Shown here piece after piece: positions 1-11,854 of a DNA stretch of 64,000 bases. Numbering within the stretch: the stretch's first letter is position 1; every line of letters begins with the position of its first letter. A program made the translations under genes and the position numbers. The notes under the pieces are model-generated. The model worked only from the letters and a program-made list of their open reading frames with translations. It had not been told where the DNA came from and searched no databases. The stretch comes from Diphasiastrum complanatum (taxonomy: Eukaryota > Streptophyta > Lycopodiopsida > Lycopodiales > Lycopodiaceae). The stretch spans positions 11,873,506-11,937,505 of the forward strand of contig CM055095.1 of assembly GCA_029204225.1 (NCBI GenBank). The letters run 5' to 3'.

Positions 1-1440
1 CCGAATGGAAAATCTAATCGATAATTAGCCATTATAATATACAGCTTGGGCTTACAACTGGAAATTTTTTTGGTGATTAAAGCCCAGAAGTTGTCGATGA
101 CTGGATAAATCGTTGATTGAGCTACTTTAGCTTGCACAATGTCCCTGAATAAAAAGAGCGAATTTTGTCAATTTTTTGCCTTGGGTAAGGCCTCCTTATG
201 GTGGAGGACGCAACCCATAGAATTGTGTTTGGGCTGTATTCCTGGGGGAATTCCGTAAGGCTTTCTCACAATTGACGAATTATATTCGCTTTATTAACTA
301 CAATGGGCAACCGAGAATTGGACACTTGTGTCTAGAAATTATTGGATTTTTTTTAGTAAGGTGTCATTTTTTTCAGAAATAGACACGATAAAAAACGGCC
401 CAAAAGCCTAGGATAGAAAAACTTAAATGGAACGAGAAAGTTGTTTCTTGTTATGCTTGAAGCTATGGGCGTATCAACACTGTTTGTTGTTAAGAACAAG
501 AAAATGTCGGTTCATTCTTTCCCATTTCTAAATCTGTCATCGTGAACCTTACGACAACCGTAAAGATTGTGAAAAGGGGCGAAAGAATGTTTGATTGAGT
601 TGAAGTTGGAATTTTTTATAAATTCCTGAGAACTTTTATAATTTTTTTATAAATTTTATAAATCAGGAAGTGGAGGGCCTTCGTGGAGGAAAAACCTTTG
701 GTATGGGACGCAGGCAATTCCAAAATGAAGATTTGAAACTAACTGGATCAGTTGACCATAGTATGGCCATAAGTCTTAGTGATGCCAAATACTATCGATC
801 ATAAAATGGGTGTTTTGTCGGAAATTTGAGATATTGGTCATGACCTCTTTTTTGGATATCTCAAATTTACAAAACCGAAATTCCGACAAGTTATTTCTTT
901 GTAAAAGATATATTGGTGAATTTCTTAAACTATTATTAACCCGGTTTTTTGTGATTCCTTGGAAGGTAATCTTTTATTACCCGTTGATCATGGACGATGT
1001 CCCAGAAATAGTTAATGGAACTGTTTTCTAAAAATGATTTTCCTTGCTTAAATCTTTGAAAAAATCATTTTCTGATTTATGGGTTTATTCTCAAGCTTGG
1101 TAACCAAGAAGATCTTTGGTTTAGGCAGTATGTTGGGACATCATTGGTATTTGCTTACAATGATGCAACACTTCTTTTGACTTTCAAGATTTTCTCGTAT
1201 CTTTTCTTTGAAACTTCTCCAGAGCAAATCACGAATGATATTTGGAAACTCAGGGCATTTCCTGTTGCAAGGGGGAGAGGTAGGAAGATAAGAGTGTTAT
1301 CAAGGAGAAGCATCGATCAGAAATTCTAGGAGGAATCTATTATAGATGGCGGACCTGTTTTATAAATCAGAAACGATAGGATATTCAGATATTACAAAAA
1401 TCCTTTATGGATTATAGTAGATTTTTTATTTAAAGATTTA
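1..1440. other. No recognisable gene; imperfect inverted repeat
   Basis: I found no domain, splice pattern or long reading frame on either strand. One local structure stands out: an imperfect inverted repeat at about 813-891, whose left arm TTGTCGGAA...ATTTGAGATAT returns in reverse on the right with an extra stretch of about 15 bases. The area lies on the far side of the gypsy integrase end, so it may be integrase or LTR decayed beyond reading. Confidence 0.4.
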
Positions 1441-1734
1441 AAGGGGGGGGGATTTAGAAATACTTTTGTGATAGGAAAGTGGCTGATAACAAGTCCGATT
1501 GATCTGTGTCAGAACTTGGTAATTCTATTGCACGATAGGGGTTGTTGAAACCTGTTCCTTGCTGGATATTAGAAAATCCATTTCAGTCTTTCCCTGATTC
1601 AAGGAATCTTGCAAACTTGAATTGACTCCTGAAAGTACTCATTGCCAATACTTTCCAAAATAAGGATCGGACTCATAAAGCTCTCGAAGACATTGAAACA
1701 ACCCCGGTTCTATAACAGGTAAAGCTCAACTGAT

Positions 1735-3531
1735 TAATAACCGGTAACCTACTCAAAGCATCCACTAGAGTATTTTGACTTCCTTTACAATAACGTATAG
1801 AAAAGTCAAAGATTTGCATCAGCTCAGCCCATCTAGCTTGCCTCCCCTTTAAATCTGTAGCATCACAAAAATATCAAAGAGTCTGATGATTCGTCAAAAC
1901 TTCAAATCTGGCTCCATATAAATAATGTCGCCAAATTTTCGAGGAATGAACAATTGCTACAATTCCTTCTCATAGGTACAATACCTAGACTGAGCAAAAT
2001 TGAGTTTCTTGCTTTCATTAGCCACAGGATGTCCATCCTGCATCAAAACAACTCCAATAGCATAATCACTAGCATCGGTCCTAACCACAAAAGCCTTATT
2101 AGGATCGCCCATGATTAATATTGGTGCCAAAGTGACACTTTTCTTAAGCAACTCACAACAATTATTCATATCCTCTGTCCACACCACTTGTGGACTCTTA
2201 GCGCTCCGACTTAGCTTCTTATAGCCTTTTAAGGCCTGGGTAAGGGGAAATGCCAATTGAGCAAATTGGGGAATATGCCGACGGAAAAATCCTACAAACC
2301 CCAATAAAGACTTCATTTCTCGAACTGTGGTGAGAATTGGCCAATCAATAACCCTCTGGATACGATTTGGCTCAATCTCCACTCCTCGTTCGGAGATCTT
2401 ATGCCCCAAGTAGGACAATTCTTTAGCAAAAAAATCACATTTAGACTCCTTGGCAAAGAGCTTTTCTCTTCTTATGATGTCCAAGACAATCCTAAAATGC
2501 TCTTTATGTTCCGCCAAAGTCTTACTGAACACTAGGATATCATCTAAGAATACCACTACGAATCTTCCCAAATATGGTATGAACAAATCGTTCATCATCT
2601 GTTGGAAAGGTGTCGGTGCAGTGGTCAAACCAAAAGGCAATATCATAAATTTGTAGTGACCAAAGCGAGTTTGAAACCCAGTTTTTGGTATATCTTCTGC
2701 CTTAATGCATATCTGATGGTAACCCGATCTTAGATCTATCTTGGAAAAGTACCCAGCACCACCAAGATAGTCCATTAGATCATCCATCCGCGATAGTGGA
2801 TATTTATTCTTAACGGTTACCTTGTTCAATTTCTTATAGTCCATGCAAAATCTTATAGTCCCATCCTTCTTGGCAACTAGAACCACTGGTGATGCTCAAG
2901 GAGACTTACTAGGTTGTACCCACTCCTTTTTCAGGTAATCATGTAATTGTTTACTTACCTCAGCCTCTTCCGATGCACTCATCTTATAAGGACATTGTGC
3001 AATTGAAATTGCTCCAGGTATTAGTTCAATTTTATGATCAAGTGTCCTTTCTGGTAGTAAACCTACAGGAAGGTTTAAAAAAACATCATTGAATTTCTGC
3101 CTAAGTTCATTATAGGCTTCAAATTCTGTAGTGTTCTCCCTGGGTATACTCATGGCATTTATGTTAAGTTCTTCATCATTGAGACAAATCATATCATTAT
3201 GAAAACATAAATAAATTTTAAAATCTGAATTCTTCATAATAGAAATAAGTTCCTGTTTAGAATAAGGGTTAACATCTTCAGTGTCAACACTTAAACTAGC
3301 CATGATCTTAATAAAAGAATTCTCATGCATAAAAAAGAAAGATTTTTCAACAAAATCAATTTTCAACGACTTATTCTTATCAAAATGCCATTGTTGCCCG
3401 AGAACATTATCCACATTTGCTAATGCTACAACATGGAATTCTATTTTTTCAGAGTAGTCCTGTATGTGCAATTCTAAATCAGAAACAACATAATCCATAA
3501 ACGAAGAATTCATTCCTGATGCCATTGTCAC
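1735..3531 (-). pseudogene. Ty3/gypsy pol remnant: reverse transcriptase and RNase H
   Basis: This is the reverse transcriptase and RNase H part of a Ty3/gypsy polyprotein. Read on the minus strand, the run-in to RT (HKIELIPGA, PYKMS, QPSKSP) leads to VAKKDG, KIDLRSGYHQI, FGLTTAPTPFQQ and the catalytic block FLDDILVFS, then the thumb (SYLGHKIS, LLGFVGFFRRHIPQF) and RNase H (VVRTDASDYAIGVVL). RNase H continues in another frame to about 1,735 (WRHYLYGARFEVLTNHQTL, DALSRLP). Breaks: TGA at 2896-2898, where the family normally has Trp in SPWASP; a frameshift and stop near 1957; further stops beyond. The pre-integrase linker is just visible to about 1,440. The order PR-RT-RNase H assigns it to Ty3/gypsy. 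It is not functional. Confidence 0.93.
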
Positions 3532-3758
3532 ACAGTATTTTTTCTCACTTTTCTGGTGTGAAGGTTTAGCGTCTGCACCAAATTTACATTAATAAAGTTA
3601 TGAAGTGGATCATGTGTCAAAAAGGACATTAACAACTTGACCTTTAACTTTACCTTTAATGCAAATAAGGTCATTAGGACCAAAAACTAAAGAATTAAGG
3701 AAATGAACATCCATCTCATTTCTTCGACATAAATTACCTGAGGTAGAAGCTGGTTTTT
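3532..3758 (-). pseudogene. Ty3/gypsy aspartic protease remnant
   Basis: Between the zinc knuckle and RT the minus strand encodes VKGQVVNVLFDT and then stops, followed by residues resembling the flap and C-terminal part of a retropepsin. The LFDT run matches the start of the D-T/S-G active site, but the glycine position is TGA and two more stops or a frameshift follow within about 20 codons. The position between Gag and RT is the normal one for gypsy protease. The copy is dead. Confidence 0.65.
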
Positions 3759-4151
3759 TTACACAATCTTGTGAAGGTGTCCCTCACCATTGCACTTGAA
3801 GCACAGGTTCTTCTTACGAGCTTCAGGCTTCTCGATGCCACCCTGATTGTTTTTAAAGTTTTTCTTTGTTTTCTTAGGATTATTGGAATTGGGATGTGTT
3901 TCACTAACATTTTCCCTATCCTTCGTCTTAGATTGAAAAACTTTTTTCTGCTCATTAGGTTGTTGACCCCTATGTGGCTTAGGTGTGTCATCAAAAAACT
4001 TTGCAGCCCTAATAGCATCCTCACGGGTTTTTGGATGGTTCCTACAAACATCCACTTGATAATCCTTTGGTAACCCATCAATAAATATTAATACATTGAA
4101 TTCCTTTTGGAGTGTGATAAGACAACGTTGCCGCAACCGTAATCTGACCAT
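3759..4151 (-). pseudogene. Ty3/gypsy Gag C-terminal fragment with zinc knuckle
   Basis: Minus-strand reading frame with a Gag-like stretch (FNVLIFIDGLPKDYQ), a lysine/asparagine-rich linker and one nucleocapsid knuckle CFKCNGEGH. The last knuckle cysteine is displaced by a 1-nt frameshift; the neighbouring frame restores a Cys at the right spacing and then runs on into the protease remnant. The N-terminal Gag half is absent: above 4,151 the sequence changes to unrelated, repetitive DNA. Confidence 0.75.
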
Positions 4152-4650
4152 AGCTATTGCTGCTACGGTGCCCCAGTGGTCCTTGGGGTCATGAACCTCA
4201 GCCGTAGTGGAGCGAGGAGTCTATCGCAACTTATCGCGGCCGCATATAGACCGCAACTGACTTTTGGGAGGTCCCTAGGCATGGTCCACAGGCAGTCTTC
4301 GCTTGATGACCACAAAGTTGGCTCCAATGGTGCCTTGGCGGTTCCTTGCGGTTCCTTGCAGTGCCTTGGTGGAGCCTTTGTGAGATGACTCAAAGTCGTC
4401 AAAGTTTGTCGAACAAGTCGATCGAGGTAGTCGCATGCCTCGATCGTCGAACCAGTGAGGTGATTTGATCGTCGAAGTTCTTGGATCAATAGATCATCGA
4501 AGTAGTTGTATACTTCAGATACTTCATTGAAGTAGTCGAGTGACTTGATGGTTGAAGTTGTCGAAGATGGCCAGGTCTTCGATGCTCTTCAAAATACTTT
4601 GACAATCGAATGGAGAAATAGACGGGAATGGATACCCTTTGTTATGATGT
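4152..4650. repeat. Low-complexity DNA: GCGG/CTACGG words, then TCGAAG-rich tract
   Basis: From 4,140 to about 4,340 the sequence is rich in words such as GCTACGGTGCC, GCGGCCGCA and TTGCGGTTCC, unlike the AT-rich flanks and resembling the tract at 45.3-46.5 kb. From about 4,390 to 4,590 variants of TCGAAGT/TCGTCGAAG recur every 15-30 bases. I see no credible coding potential. The tract abuts the broken Gag end of the gypsy element, so it probably marks an insertion or rearrangement junction. Confidence 0.5.
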
Positions 4651-5264
4651 AGATTAGCCGAAAAGTCGATGAAGTTGACTTTCAAATAGTTTGGCTGATT
4701 CAATCTGATTCTGTGTAGAAATTGCAGGTTGTCGAGCTGCTTGCAAAAACTCATGTATTTTATCAGACATTGTTCTGCGCATAGAATGAGAATAGTTTTG
4801 TAGAGTAGCAAAATAGGAAACTATGATTTCTGCGGGTATCAGATGAGTAGACATAGAACCAAAAGAGGTTGCATTTGATCCAGATCAATTATCACAAATG
4901 TGCAGGATGAATTCTTGAAATAGAAAATAGCATCACCAAGGAGGAAACTGTGAGCTTAATTTCCAATAGTCCCTAGTCCAATTAGATGTTTCAGAAGTTG
5001 GGCTTTCAACAAAGACATCTATTTGATCTAGTTAGCTACCCATCCAATGTCCATGCATTTGGCAACTAAGCATTGTTTTGCATCCACATTAGATACCATT
5101 ACCGGAGTCTGCAATCACACCCCCTTTTGGAGTGGTGTCACCATGGTCATACAAGGCATGCAGAGCACTAGAGGGAGTGACTGGTAGTGACTGGTCCCTA
5201 TCAAATTCTATCTTGTCAGTCTCAAACGTCTTATCCATACATTCTGCTAGAGTAGAGAGATTTA
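4651..5264. other. No assignable gene
   Basis: A short open frame on the minus strand (about 4654-4854, 66 codons) has no motif I recognise and lacks neighbours that would support it. The remainder shows no conserved domain on either strand. It may be decayed retroelement DNA leading into the copia integrase scrap at 5.3 kb. Confidence 0.3.
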
Positions 5265-5410
5265 CCAACTGGAGTGTCCATCAATAAAGGCGATATAATA
5301 TTTCGAGCCTCCTACTGAGATCATGTGAAAAGGTCCAAAGATTTTTTAATGTACTAGCTCCAAAATCTTTGTAGTTCTGTAGGAATCCTTGACAAAAGGA
5401 GTATGTGACA
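5265..5410 (-). pseudogene. Copia integrase fragment
   Basis: The minus strand reads LELVH, a stop, then FGPFHMISVGGSKYYIAFID before another stop. This matches the start of the copia integrase core, where ...HSD..GP...GG.+Y...FID is usual and the first catalytic Asp sits just after the His. That Asp codon is lost in this copy. Only about 45 codons are recognisable. It is a relic of an element older than the complete insertion starting at 5,669. Confidence 0.65.
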
Positions 5411-5668
5411 TCTACGGCTTGTACATATATCATTATACATCTGATATTTGTAAAGTGTACATTCAAGTACATAGTTTAAGAGCTAAACTAGTATTATAAT
5501 TATAGATTAGTTAGACATTTCTTGTAATTACAAGAATGCCATCTATAAATACATCTCTAGTTCGCATCAATTGATGATGCTCCATGATGCAAACTCATTC
5601 ATCTGAACGGAATTTATTTAGCATCCAAGTCATGCCTGCATTCTGGCTGTAACACTTTGTGTTGTTCA
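5411..5668 (+). other. Possible old LTR promoter region interrupted by the copia insertion
   Basis: A TATAAATA box at about 5,547 lies within AT-rich DNA that continues, after the inserted element, at 10,736 onward. The arrangement resembles the U3/R part of a plus-strand LTR, but no second copy is present to define its ends. The last five bases (5,664-5,668, GTTCA) are the left target-site duplication of the inserted element. Confidence 0.3.
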
Positions 5669-6488
5669 TGTTGAATTTCACACGTGTGGATTGTCCACTA
5701 CATGTACTTGTGATCTCCTAAGGTGTGTAGATGCACCAAGATCAAGACTAGATTGAGATTCAAGATCTATCTTTGATTCTATGGCAAAAACACACTACTA
5801 CATGCATTCAATCACTTCCAACTCTCACTCACACGTGTGGGAAGTGTTCCAAAAGTATTCTAAGTAAAAACAAGCTGCTCTCCTCGGGTAGAGAGAGAAA
5901 AACCATCATGAGCTCTCGGGTAGAGAGAGAAAGCTAGAAATTCAATGACACTCAAAATCCACTCAATCTCAAAATCAATTAGATCCAAAAGGAGAAGTAC
6001 AATGATACTAATAGATTCATGAGCTACCACTATGCTTAACTATGATTGGATCTCACTTTGCCACCTCTTAATCCTATTGGACCATTGATCCATGCACCTC
6101 TAAATTCTATTGGACTATATTCAAGCACACCTCAATTTTCTATTGGACCTCACAAGGTTCCACCTCTAAATCCTATTGGACCTCTTAAGCTTCATAAAAA
6201 AAAAGCATGACACTTGTCTACACTCTAATTGGCACAAGTTTGGCTCTATTTTGGCTCAATATTGGCATTACAAGTGGAAATGGATAATTTGCCATCTATG
6301 CCAAATTTGACCCTATCAACATCCTACACCTAAATGCTTGACTGTGAAATTCTATGAGACCCCTATATCAAACATTTTGATTTACTTTACAATTCTCCAC
6401 ACGTGGGAACATCCTCCACACATGTGAGATTCACTTACAAACTTCTATCATAAAAAATACCAAGCTAGATTTTTGCCAATTTCTCACA
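5669..6488 (-). repeat. 3' LTR of the 5,669-10,735 copia element
   Basis: This 820-bp direct repeat is nearly identical to 9,916-10,735, with TG...CA ends. It contains palindromic CACACGTGTG words near 5,679 and 5,831 and CACACGTGGG near 6,399, each with a G-box core CACGTG. AT-rich and short-CT sections follow. As the 3' copy it supplies U3/R for transcript ending. Confidence 0.95.
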
Positions 6489-6503
6489 CTCCTCCTCAAA
6501 AAA
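6489..6503 (-). promoter_or_regulatory. Polypurine tract
   Basis: On the minus strand TTTTTTGAGGAGGAG lies immediately before the 3' LTR start (TGTGAGAAATT). This is where plus-strand DNA synthesis would be primed. The same GAGGAGGAG tract occurs in elements B, C and D in this window. Confidence 0.85.
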
Positions 6504-7195
6504 TAGCTTAGAAAGGTACTAGATCACTTGAGAAGTTTGTAAATATTTTTGAGTGGATCCTTTGGTATGCACAAGAAGTGAAGATCAGACAAGGGATCCA
6601 TCATAGCAGCACCTTCACCATATCCATGATAAGATCTCTTTGGTAGAGATCTCTTGCCAATGCCTTTGAAGAGTGCTCCACCAATATGCCACTATTATCA
6701 TGGGCTTCCTCCATGCTTGATGATGATCTTTGCCTTGAAAGTTTCACTTGCATGATGGATGCACCATAAATAGAGAAATCTGAGGCTTCCAAGCCTCATA
6801 AGGATCATGGAGATCAAGATCATAAGATGTGAAACAATGATGATTATCAAGATTATGCTTTCTAGCTTGACTAGTCCACATACAATGAACTATATCCATG
6901 ATGAATCTAATCTTGATATCAAAGACTATCTTGATCTTTTTTAGGCTAGTTACTCTCTCAAGGATGTAAGTGTCCACTTTGGATGCTTCACTTAATCTCA
7001 AGAGGAGTTTACAATTTGCCTCAAAACATGTGAAAACATGATTTTCAAAAAAGTGAGTACCAAGCTCAATCTTGTTCTTACTAGAACCAAGAGCATACTT
7101 TTGACAATACAATATCTTGCTTTCAAAAAGTATTGGAAACACATCTAAGTCAATAATGACAAGAAACATGTCCATACCATAAGCATCATACAAAA

Positions 7196-9166
7196 CTAGT
7201 ATAGCTTTTCTTGAACTTTGAGATCCAAAAAATTCAATGAAGCAAGATAGCATTTCAAGCAAAGGAAGAGAAGCATACAACATGAAAGATGCCCCTCTTT
7301 GCCATGTAAGGTGATCCATAAAGACTCGGCCATGCATCTTGAAGATCTTCTTGAAATCATATGAAGAAGAAACTCCTCCTCACACATTGGCCCCATCATA
7401 ACTTGAATACCTTCAAAAAGGATAACTTGTGATGCTTCTTGAGAAGCCTTGATCTCGGCCACTTCCAAGATTGAATCTTCATGCAATATGACATCTCTAT
7501 TCACGATCACATTTGAAATAGAGAGTGTAAAGACACTAAAGGCCTCCTTGATGGATGAGTATCCAATCATGATCCATGAGCTTGGATCATCCTTCCTTCT
7601 TGTTTCCAAGGGAATATGTGCAAAGCAAGCACTACCAAGTTCACTAAGGTGATCAACCTTAGGCTTCATCTTGAATAAAACTTCATATGGTGCTATTCCT
7701 TCAAGAGCTCCAATACTCCTCAAAGCTTTGATCTTCAATGAGAATTTCTTCTCAACATATGCTTTGAATAATAAGGAATAATCATACACCATAATACTTG
7801 AAGAGAGAAGATATGTGCATCTTGTGTAATCCTCCTCCTTTGTAATATTGGAAATATAAGAAACATCAAGAGAGTTTGCACTCTCACTTGGATCCAATTT
7901 GTAGATGCCTTCAAATATTGATCCATATGCAAGGATCTCACCATCCTTCTTAATCACACAATTGTCAATATTGAAATTGACATCAAAGCCACTATCAAGA
8001 AGTTGGCCAACACTTAAGATGTTCTTTGTAAGCTTTGGGACAAAAAGAACATTGTTGAGAAAGAGATCTTTAGAAGATGCAAGCTTCAAGGGAATAATCC
8101 CTACTCCTTCAATATTGCACTCATGCTTACTTGCAAAGTATATGGTCTTCTTGACTCCATCATAAGGCATAATAGATGAAAAAAAGTGCTTGGAGCCACA
8201 CATATGTGAAGATTCTCCACTATCAATATACCATGAGTCATCCTTGTTGAAGGTGGAAGAGGAGAAGCTTGATGCCATAAGAGAGCCTTCTCCATCACTT
8301 GCAATATAGTCTTCTTTCTCATTGGTGATGTTGGCTTGATTGAGTTGATTCTTCTTCTTGAAGCAATTGGTGGCATAATGGCCTTTCTTGCCACAATAAA
8401 AGCACTTGATCATCTTCTTCTTGAGATTTGAATTAGAAGCATGAGAGGTATCCTCCTCCTCTCCATCTTGGTCTTTAGCTTTGTCATTAGAGAAGTGATG
8501 GTGTTGCTTCTTACTCCTCTCTTTGTGCTTGGCAAATAGAACTTTGCCATCATCATGATTGAGTGATAGCTTGTCCATCCTCAAGAGTTTGTACTCTTGT
8601 CTTGATTCTTTAGAAATAAGCACACTTTGAAGGGCCTCCAAACTTGGTAGCTCCTCCTTAACAGCATAGGATTGGACAAGGTTGTCATATTCATCTCTCA
8701 AGGCATTGAGAATGGCTTGGACTAGCTCACTTTGATTGATTGAGTCACCAATACATGCAAGCTCCCTATGAATATCCTTGACTCTCAAAACATAATTAGA
8801 TGCACTCTCATCACTCTTTTGACTACTTTGGAATATCTAATTTCTAAGAGTGAGGATCCTAGAGGTGTTCTTAGCCTCATAGATGGACTTGAGACAATCC
8901 CGAGCTTCCTTGGATGTAGAACAATCACCAATCTCCCTCAATATCTCATTAGAGACATTCATCTTAATGTAGTGGAGAGCCATCTTGGCTCTCTTCTTGT
9001 ATTTTTGTACTTCTTGAAGGACTTGAGGCTCCTCCTCAATCCCAAGTACAATGTCCATCACATCTTGGAGTATCAAGATGGACTCCATCCTCAACTTCCA
9101 TATTGAATAATTGGAAGTAGACAATCTCTCACTTGGTTGCAACAAGTATGAACTCATTGAAGTCAT
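7196..9166 (-). pseudogene. Copia Gag-protease polyprotein with one nonsense codon
   Basis: A single minus-strand frame of about 657 codons runs from Met (9,166) to 7,196. In order: copia-type Gag (SNYSIWKLRMESIL, ALHYIKMNVSN), zinc knuckle CFYCGKKGHYATNC, protease active site DSWYIDSGESSHM (DSG intact), pre-integrase-like stretch (LTKNILSVGQLLDSGFDV), then only the end of integrase (EGIAPYEVLFKMKP, VNRDVILHEDS). The catalytic integrase core, RT and RNase H are missing. One in-frame TAG lies at 8837-8839, where the related plus-strand copy at 23.1 kb has Gln (LRNQILQ). The last 100 or so codons have no recognisable domain. Gag would form the particle and protease would process it; the stop would block full-length product. 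Confidence 0.9.
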
Positions 9167-9903
9167 GTAAAGTGGAGATAAATAAAAGTGATGAACAAAA
9201 AATGTTGCTTCTCTCTCACTATAGGATCCAATAATGGTGTGCTACCATCTCCTATGCAAGATCTTGCAACAAACTGTGAGATGATTCTCACTAGCTATCT
9301 CAATCTCTCCAAAACTAGATCTACTTCACATCAAATGATGGAGTATGGGCAAAGTTAGGATCAAACACTCTTAGCACGTGTGAAATACACTAAGAAACCA
9401 AATTTGACTCAAATACAATGATACTGCATGAAACAAAATGGCTAAGATCTCAAAATAGTGCCTAGATCACATATAGATGAGATTGGTAAGCATTCAACTG
9501 TGATTTTGGATCAAACAAGCAATCTTTTGACCAAACCAAATGTGTCCACCCAGGTCTAGGTGCCCTACCTAACCCTCTTCAAAAGTTTATAACTTTTGAT
9601 TGGCTCAACCAAATGGAATGAAACTGATTGCATCAGAAACTAGACAAAAATAGCTTCAAAACAAGCTATTAGCAAGATTTTTGGATCAAACATGAAAGAG
9701 AACTCCCAAACTGAAATTGGATGTTCGTGTCTGAGCACCTGATTTCGTACAGTACCAGGTCAGACCCAATCAATGTCCTTTTGATCTCTTTTGATCCAAA
9801 ATTGAACAAGATAGCTAGGAAAATGGGCCTTGACAATTTCTAGCTCAAGATTGATGAATAGTTTTCACTCAAATGGATCAAAATGCATGGTAACCTTAGG
9901 TAG

Positions 9904-9915
9904 GCTCTGATACCA
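9904..9915 (-). promoter_or_regulatory. Primer-binding site (initiator tRNA-Met)
   Basis: The minus strand reads TGGTATCAGAGC directly after the 5' LTR end. This is the usual copia PBS, complementary to the 3' end of initiator methionine tRNA. A leader of about 740 bases without a gene follows before Gag begins at 9,166. Confidence 0.95.
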
Positions 9916-10735
9916 TGTTGAATTTCACACGTGTGGATTGTCCACTACATGTACTTGTGATCTCCTAAGGTGTGTAGATGCACCAAGATCAAGACTAGAT
10001 TGAGATTCAAGATCTATCTTTGATTCTATGGCAAAAACACACTACTACATGCATTCAATCACTTCCAACTCTCACTCCCACGTGTGGGAAGTGTTCCAAA
10101 AGTATTCTAAGTAAAAACAAGCTGCTCTTCTCCGGTAGAGAGAGAAAAACCATCATGAGATCTCCGGTAGAGAGAGAAAGCTAGAAATTCAATGACACTC
10201 AAAATCCACTCAATCTCAAAATCAATTAGATCCAAAAGGAGAAGTACAATGATACTAATAGATTCATGAGCTACCACTATGCTTAACTATGATTGGATCT
10301 CACTTTGCCACCTCTTAATCCTATTGGACCATTGATCCATGCACCTCTAAATTCTATTGGACTATATTCAAGCACACCTCAATTTTCTATTGGACCTCAC
10401 AAGGTTCCACCTCTAAATCCTATTGGACCTCTTAAGCTTCATCAAACAAAAGCATGACACTTGTCTACACTCTAATTGGCACAAGTTTGGCTCTATTTTG
10501 GCTCAATATTGGCATTACAAGTGGAAATGGATAATTTGCCATCTATGCCAAATTTGACCCTATCAACATCCTACACCTAAATGCTTGACTATGAAATTCT
10601 ATGAGACCCCTATATCAAACATTTTGATTTACTTTACAATTCTCCACACATGGGAACATCCTCCACACATGTGAGATTCACTTACAAACTTCTATCATAA
10701 AAAATACCAAGCTAGATTTTTGCCAATTTCTCACA
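9916..10735 (-). repeat. 5' LTR of the 5,669-10,735 copia element
   Basis: Second 820-bp LTR copy. Visible differences from the left copy cluster at 10,077, near 10,129-10,166 (the short gagagagaa repeats), near 10,442 (ATCAAACAAAAGC versus ATAAAAAAAAAGC), and two G/A changes near 10,591 and 10,649. It would hold the element promoter; the palindromic CACACGTGTG words are candidate regulatory sites. Confidence 0.95.
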
Positions 10736-10740
10736 GTTCA

Positions 10741-11154
10741 AGATTTCAGTGTAATATACAAGCAACATGTTCTTTCTATATGTGTCTAATGTGGATATTT
10801 GTATTGTGATCTTATTACACTTTCATCCTGCTGATTTACTACTAAGCCACACTCGTTCACTTACTCTAATCAGAATACAAACGTCTACGATGACTCAGTT
10901 CCTGATCAGATGATGGCTGTCTACGACACTTGAGGAACCGAATTTATCATACTGCATTATCATTCTGAAATTCTAAACTGAACTTCAAAACTGAAACTAT
11001 TTCATAGTAATTCCACACCTCACCTGATCTATTCGGTGGACTGTATTCATGTTTGTCTGAGTGTGAATTATTTCATCAATGCTGTTGCAAACGGTAACTG
11101 TTCTGCACCTTATCTCTCTTTCTCTCTTCCACTTAGCATTCCATCAATTTTGAG
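10741..11154. other. No gene seen; continuation of the pre-insertion sequence
   Basis: This stretch continues the DNA left of 5,664 after removal of the inserted element and one GTTCA copy. It contains no motif I recognise. It leads into a helicase remnant. Confidence 0.4.
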
Positions 11155-11850
11155 TTATGATCATTTTTGGTGGTGATTTTTGTCAGGTGCTCTTGGTCGT
11201 ACGATGGGACAGCCTTGCACAGATTGTGAACGCTTCACTGAAGTGTTTGTGTTTGTGGAATACATGGAGGTGCACAAACTGTCAACGAACATGCGCGTTA
11301 TGGGTGTGGAGGGAGCCAATAGGAACAAGCAGTCGAGGTTCACAGAGTATTTATTGAGTATTGGAGATGTTCGTGAGCCCACATTTGTGCATCGTGGTTT
11401 GGATTTGATTTCTTTGCCAGAGTGTATGTGTCTAAGGACACGCGATGTGTGCAAATTGATTTCATTTACTTTTCCCGATTTTGCACGACGTTACATGGAT
11501 ATTGTTTTTTTAAGAAGCCGTGCAATATTGACCCCATTGAATGAAAATGTGGATCTTCCTGGTGATGCTTGCACTTTTTATAGTGCTGATAGCGTGGTTG
11601 AGCGTGATGACTCTGATGTGTACACAGTAAAGTTTTTGAATAGCTGGCAACTGAGTGGATCCCCTCCACATAAGTTGGTGTTGAAGGCTGACATGATAGT
11701 GATGTTGTGATGATCGATAGCGTCACACAAGGGATTGTGCAATGGTACAAAACTTTTCATTCGTAGATTGGGCAAACAAGTTATAGAGGCGGAGATAGTG
11801 ACTGGGAAGATAATAGGAAGTAGAGTTCTCATTCAGTAGTCTGGTTGGAG
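11155..11850 (+). pseudogene. PIF1/Helitron-type DNA helicase C-terminal remnant
   Basis: The plus strand encodes late motifs of PIF1-family helicases as found in Helitron Rep-Hel proteins: IIFGGDFCQVLLVV (Walker B region, normally GGDFRQ-LPV), KLSTNMRV, YLLSIGDVREPTF, AILTPLNENVD, a spacer, then PGDACTFYSADSVVERDD, FLNSWQLSGSPPHKLVLK and, past a break near 11,708, GLCNGTKLFIRRLGKQVIEA. There is at least one frameshift near 11,200-11,260 and a stop at 11,708. The Walker A half and any Rep domain are absent. The family role is unwinding during rolling-circle transposition. A host PIF1 helicase is less likely, since the GLCNGT...ILTGxxxG wording is typical of Helitrons. Confidence 0.85.
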
Positions 11851-11854
11851 TAAA

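Larger units (their letters stand above)
5669..10735 (-). mobile_element. Complete non-autonomous Ty1/copia element (Gag-protease only)
   Basis: A 5,067-bp LTR retrotransposon inserted in minus orientation. It has two 820-bp LTRs that begin TGTTG and end CACA, a 5-bp target-site duplication GTTCA (5,664-5,668 and 10,736-10,740), a primer-binding site next to the right LTR and a polypurine tract next to the left LTR. The two LTRs differ at about nine positions by eye, so insertion is fairly recent. The internal region encodes Gag, a zinc knuckle, protease and the tail of integrase, but no integrase core, RT or RNase H. It therefore must rely on proteins of an autonomous relative, as described for TR-GAG elements. 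Confidence 0.93.

Noticed and set aside
4163..4489. 108-codon minus-strand frame adjoining the gypsy Gag
   Set aside because: It lies in low-complexity sequence with no Gag motif, and a same-length frame exists on the other strand.
6744..7337. 197-codon minus-strand frame overlapping the end of the copia polyprotein
   Set aside because: It overlaps the main frame by about 140 bases and has no domain. It is probably the frame-shifted, decayed tail of the element rather than a second gene.
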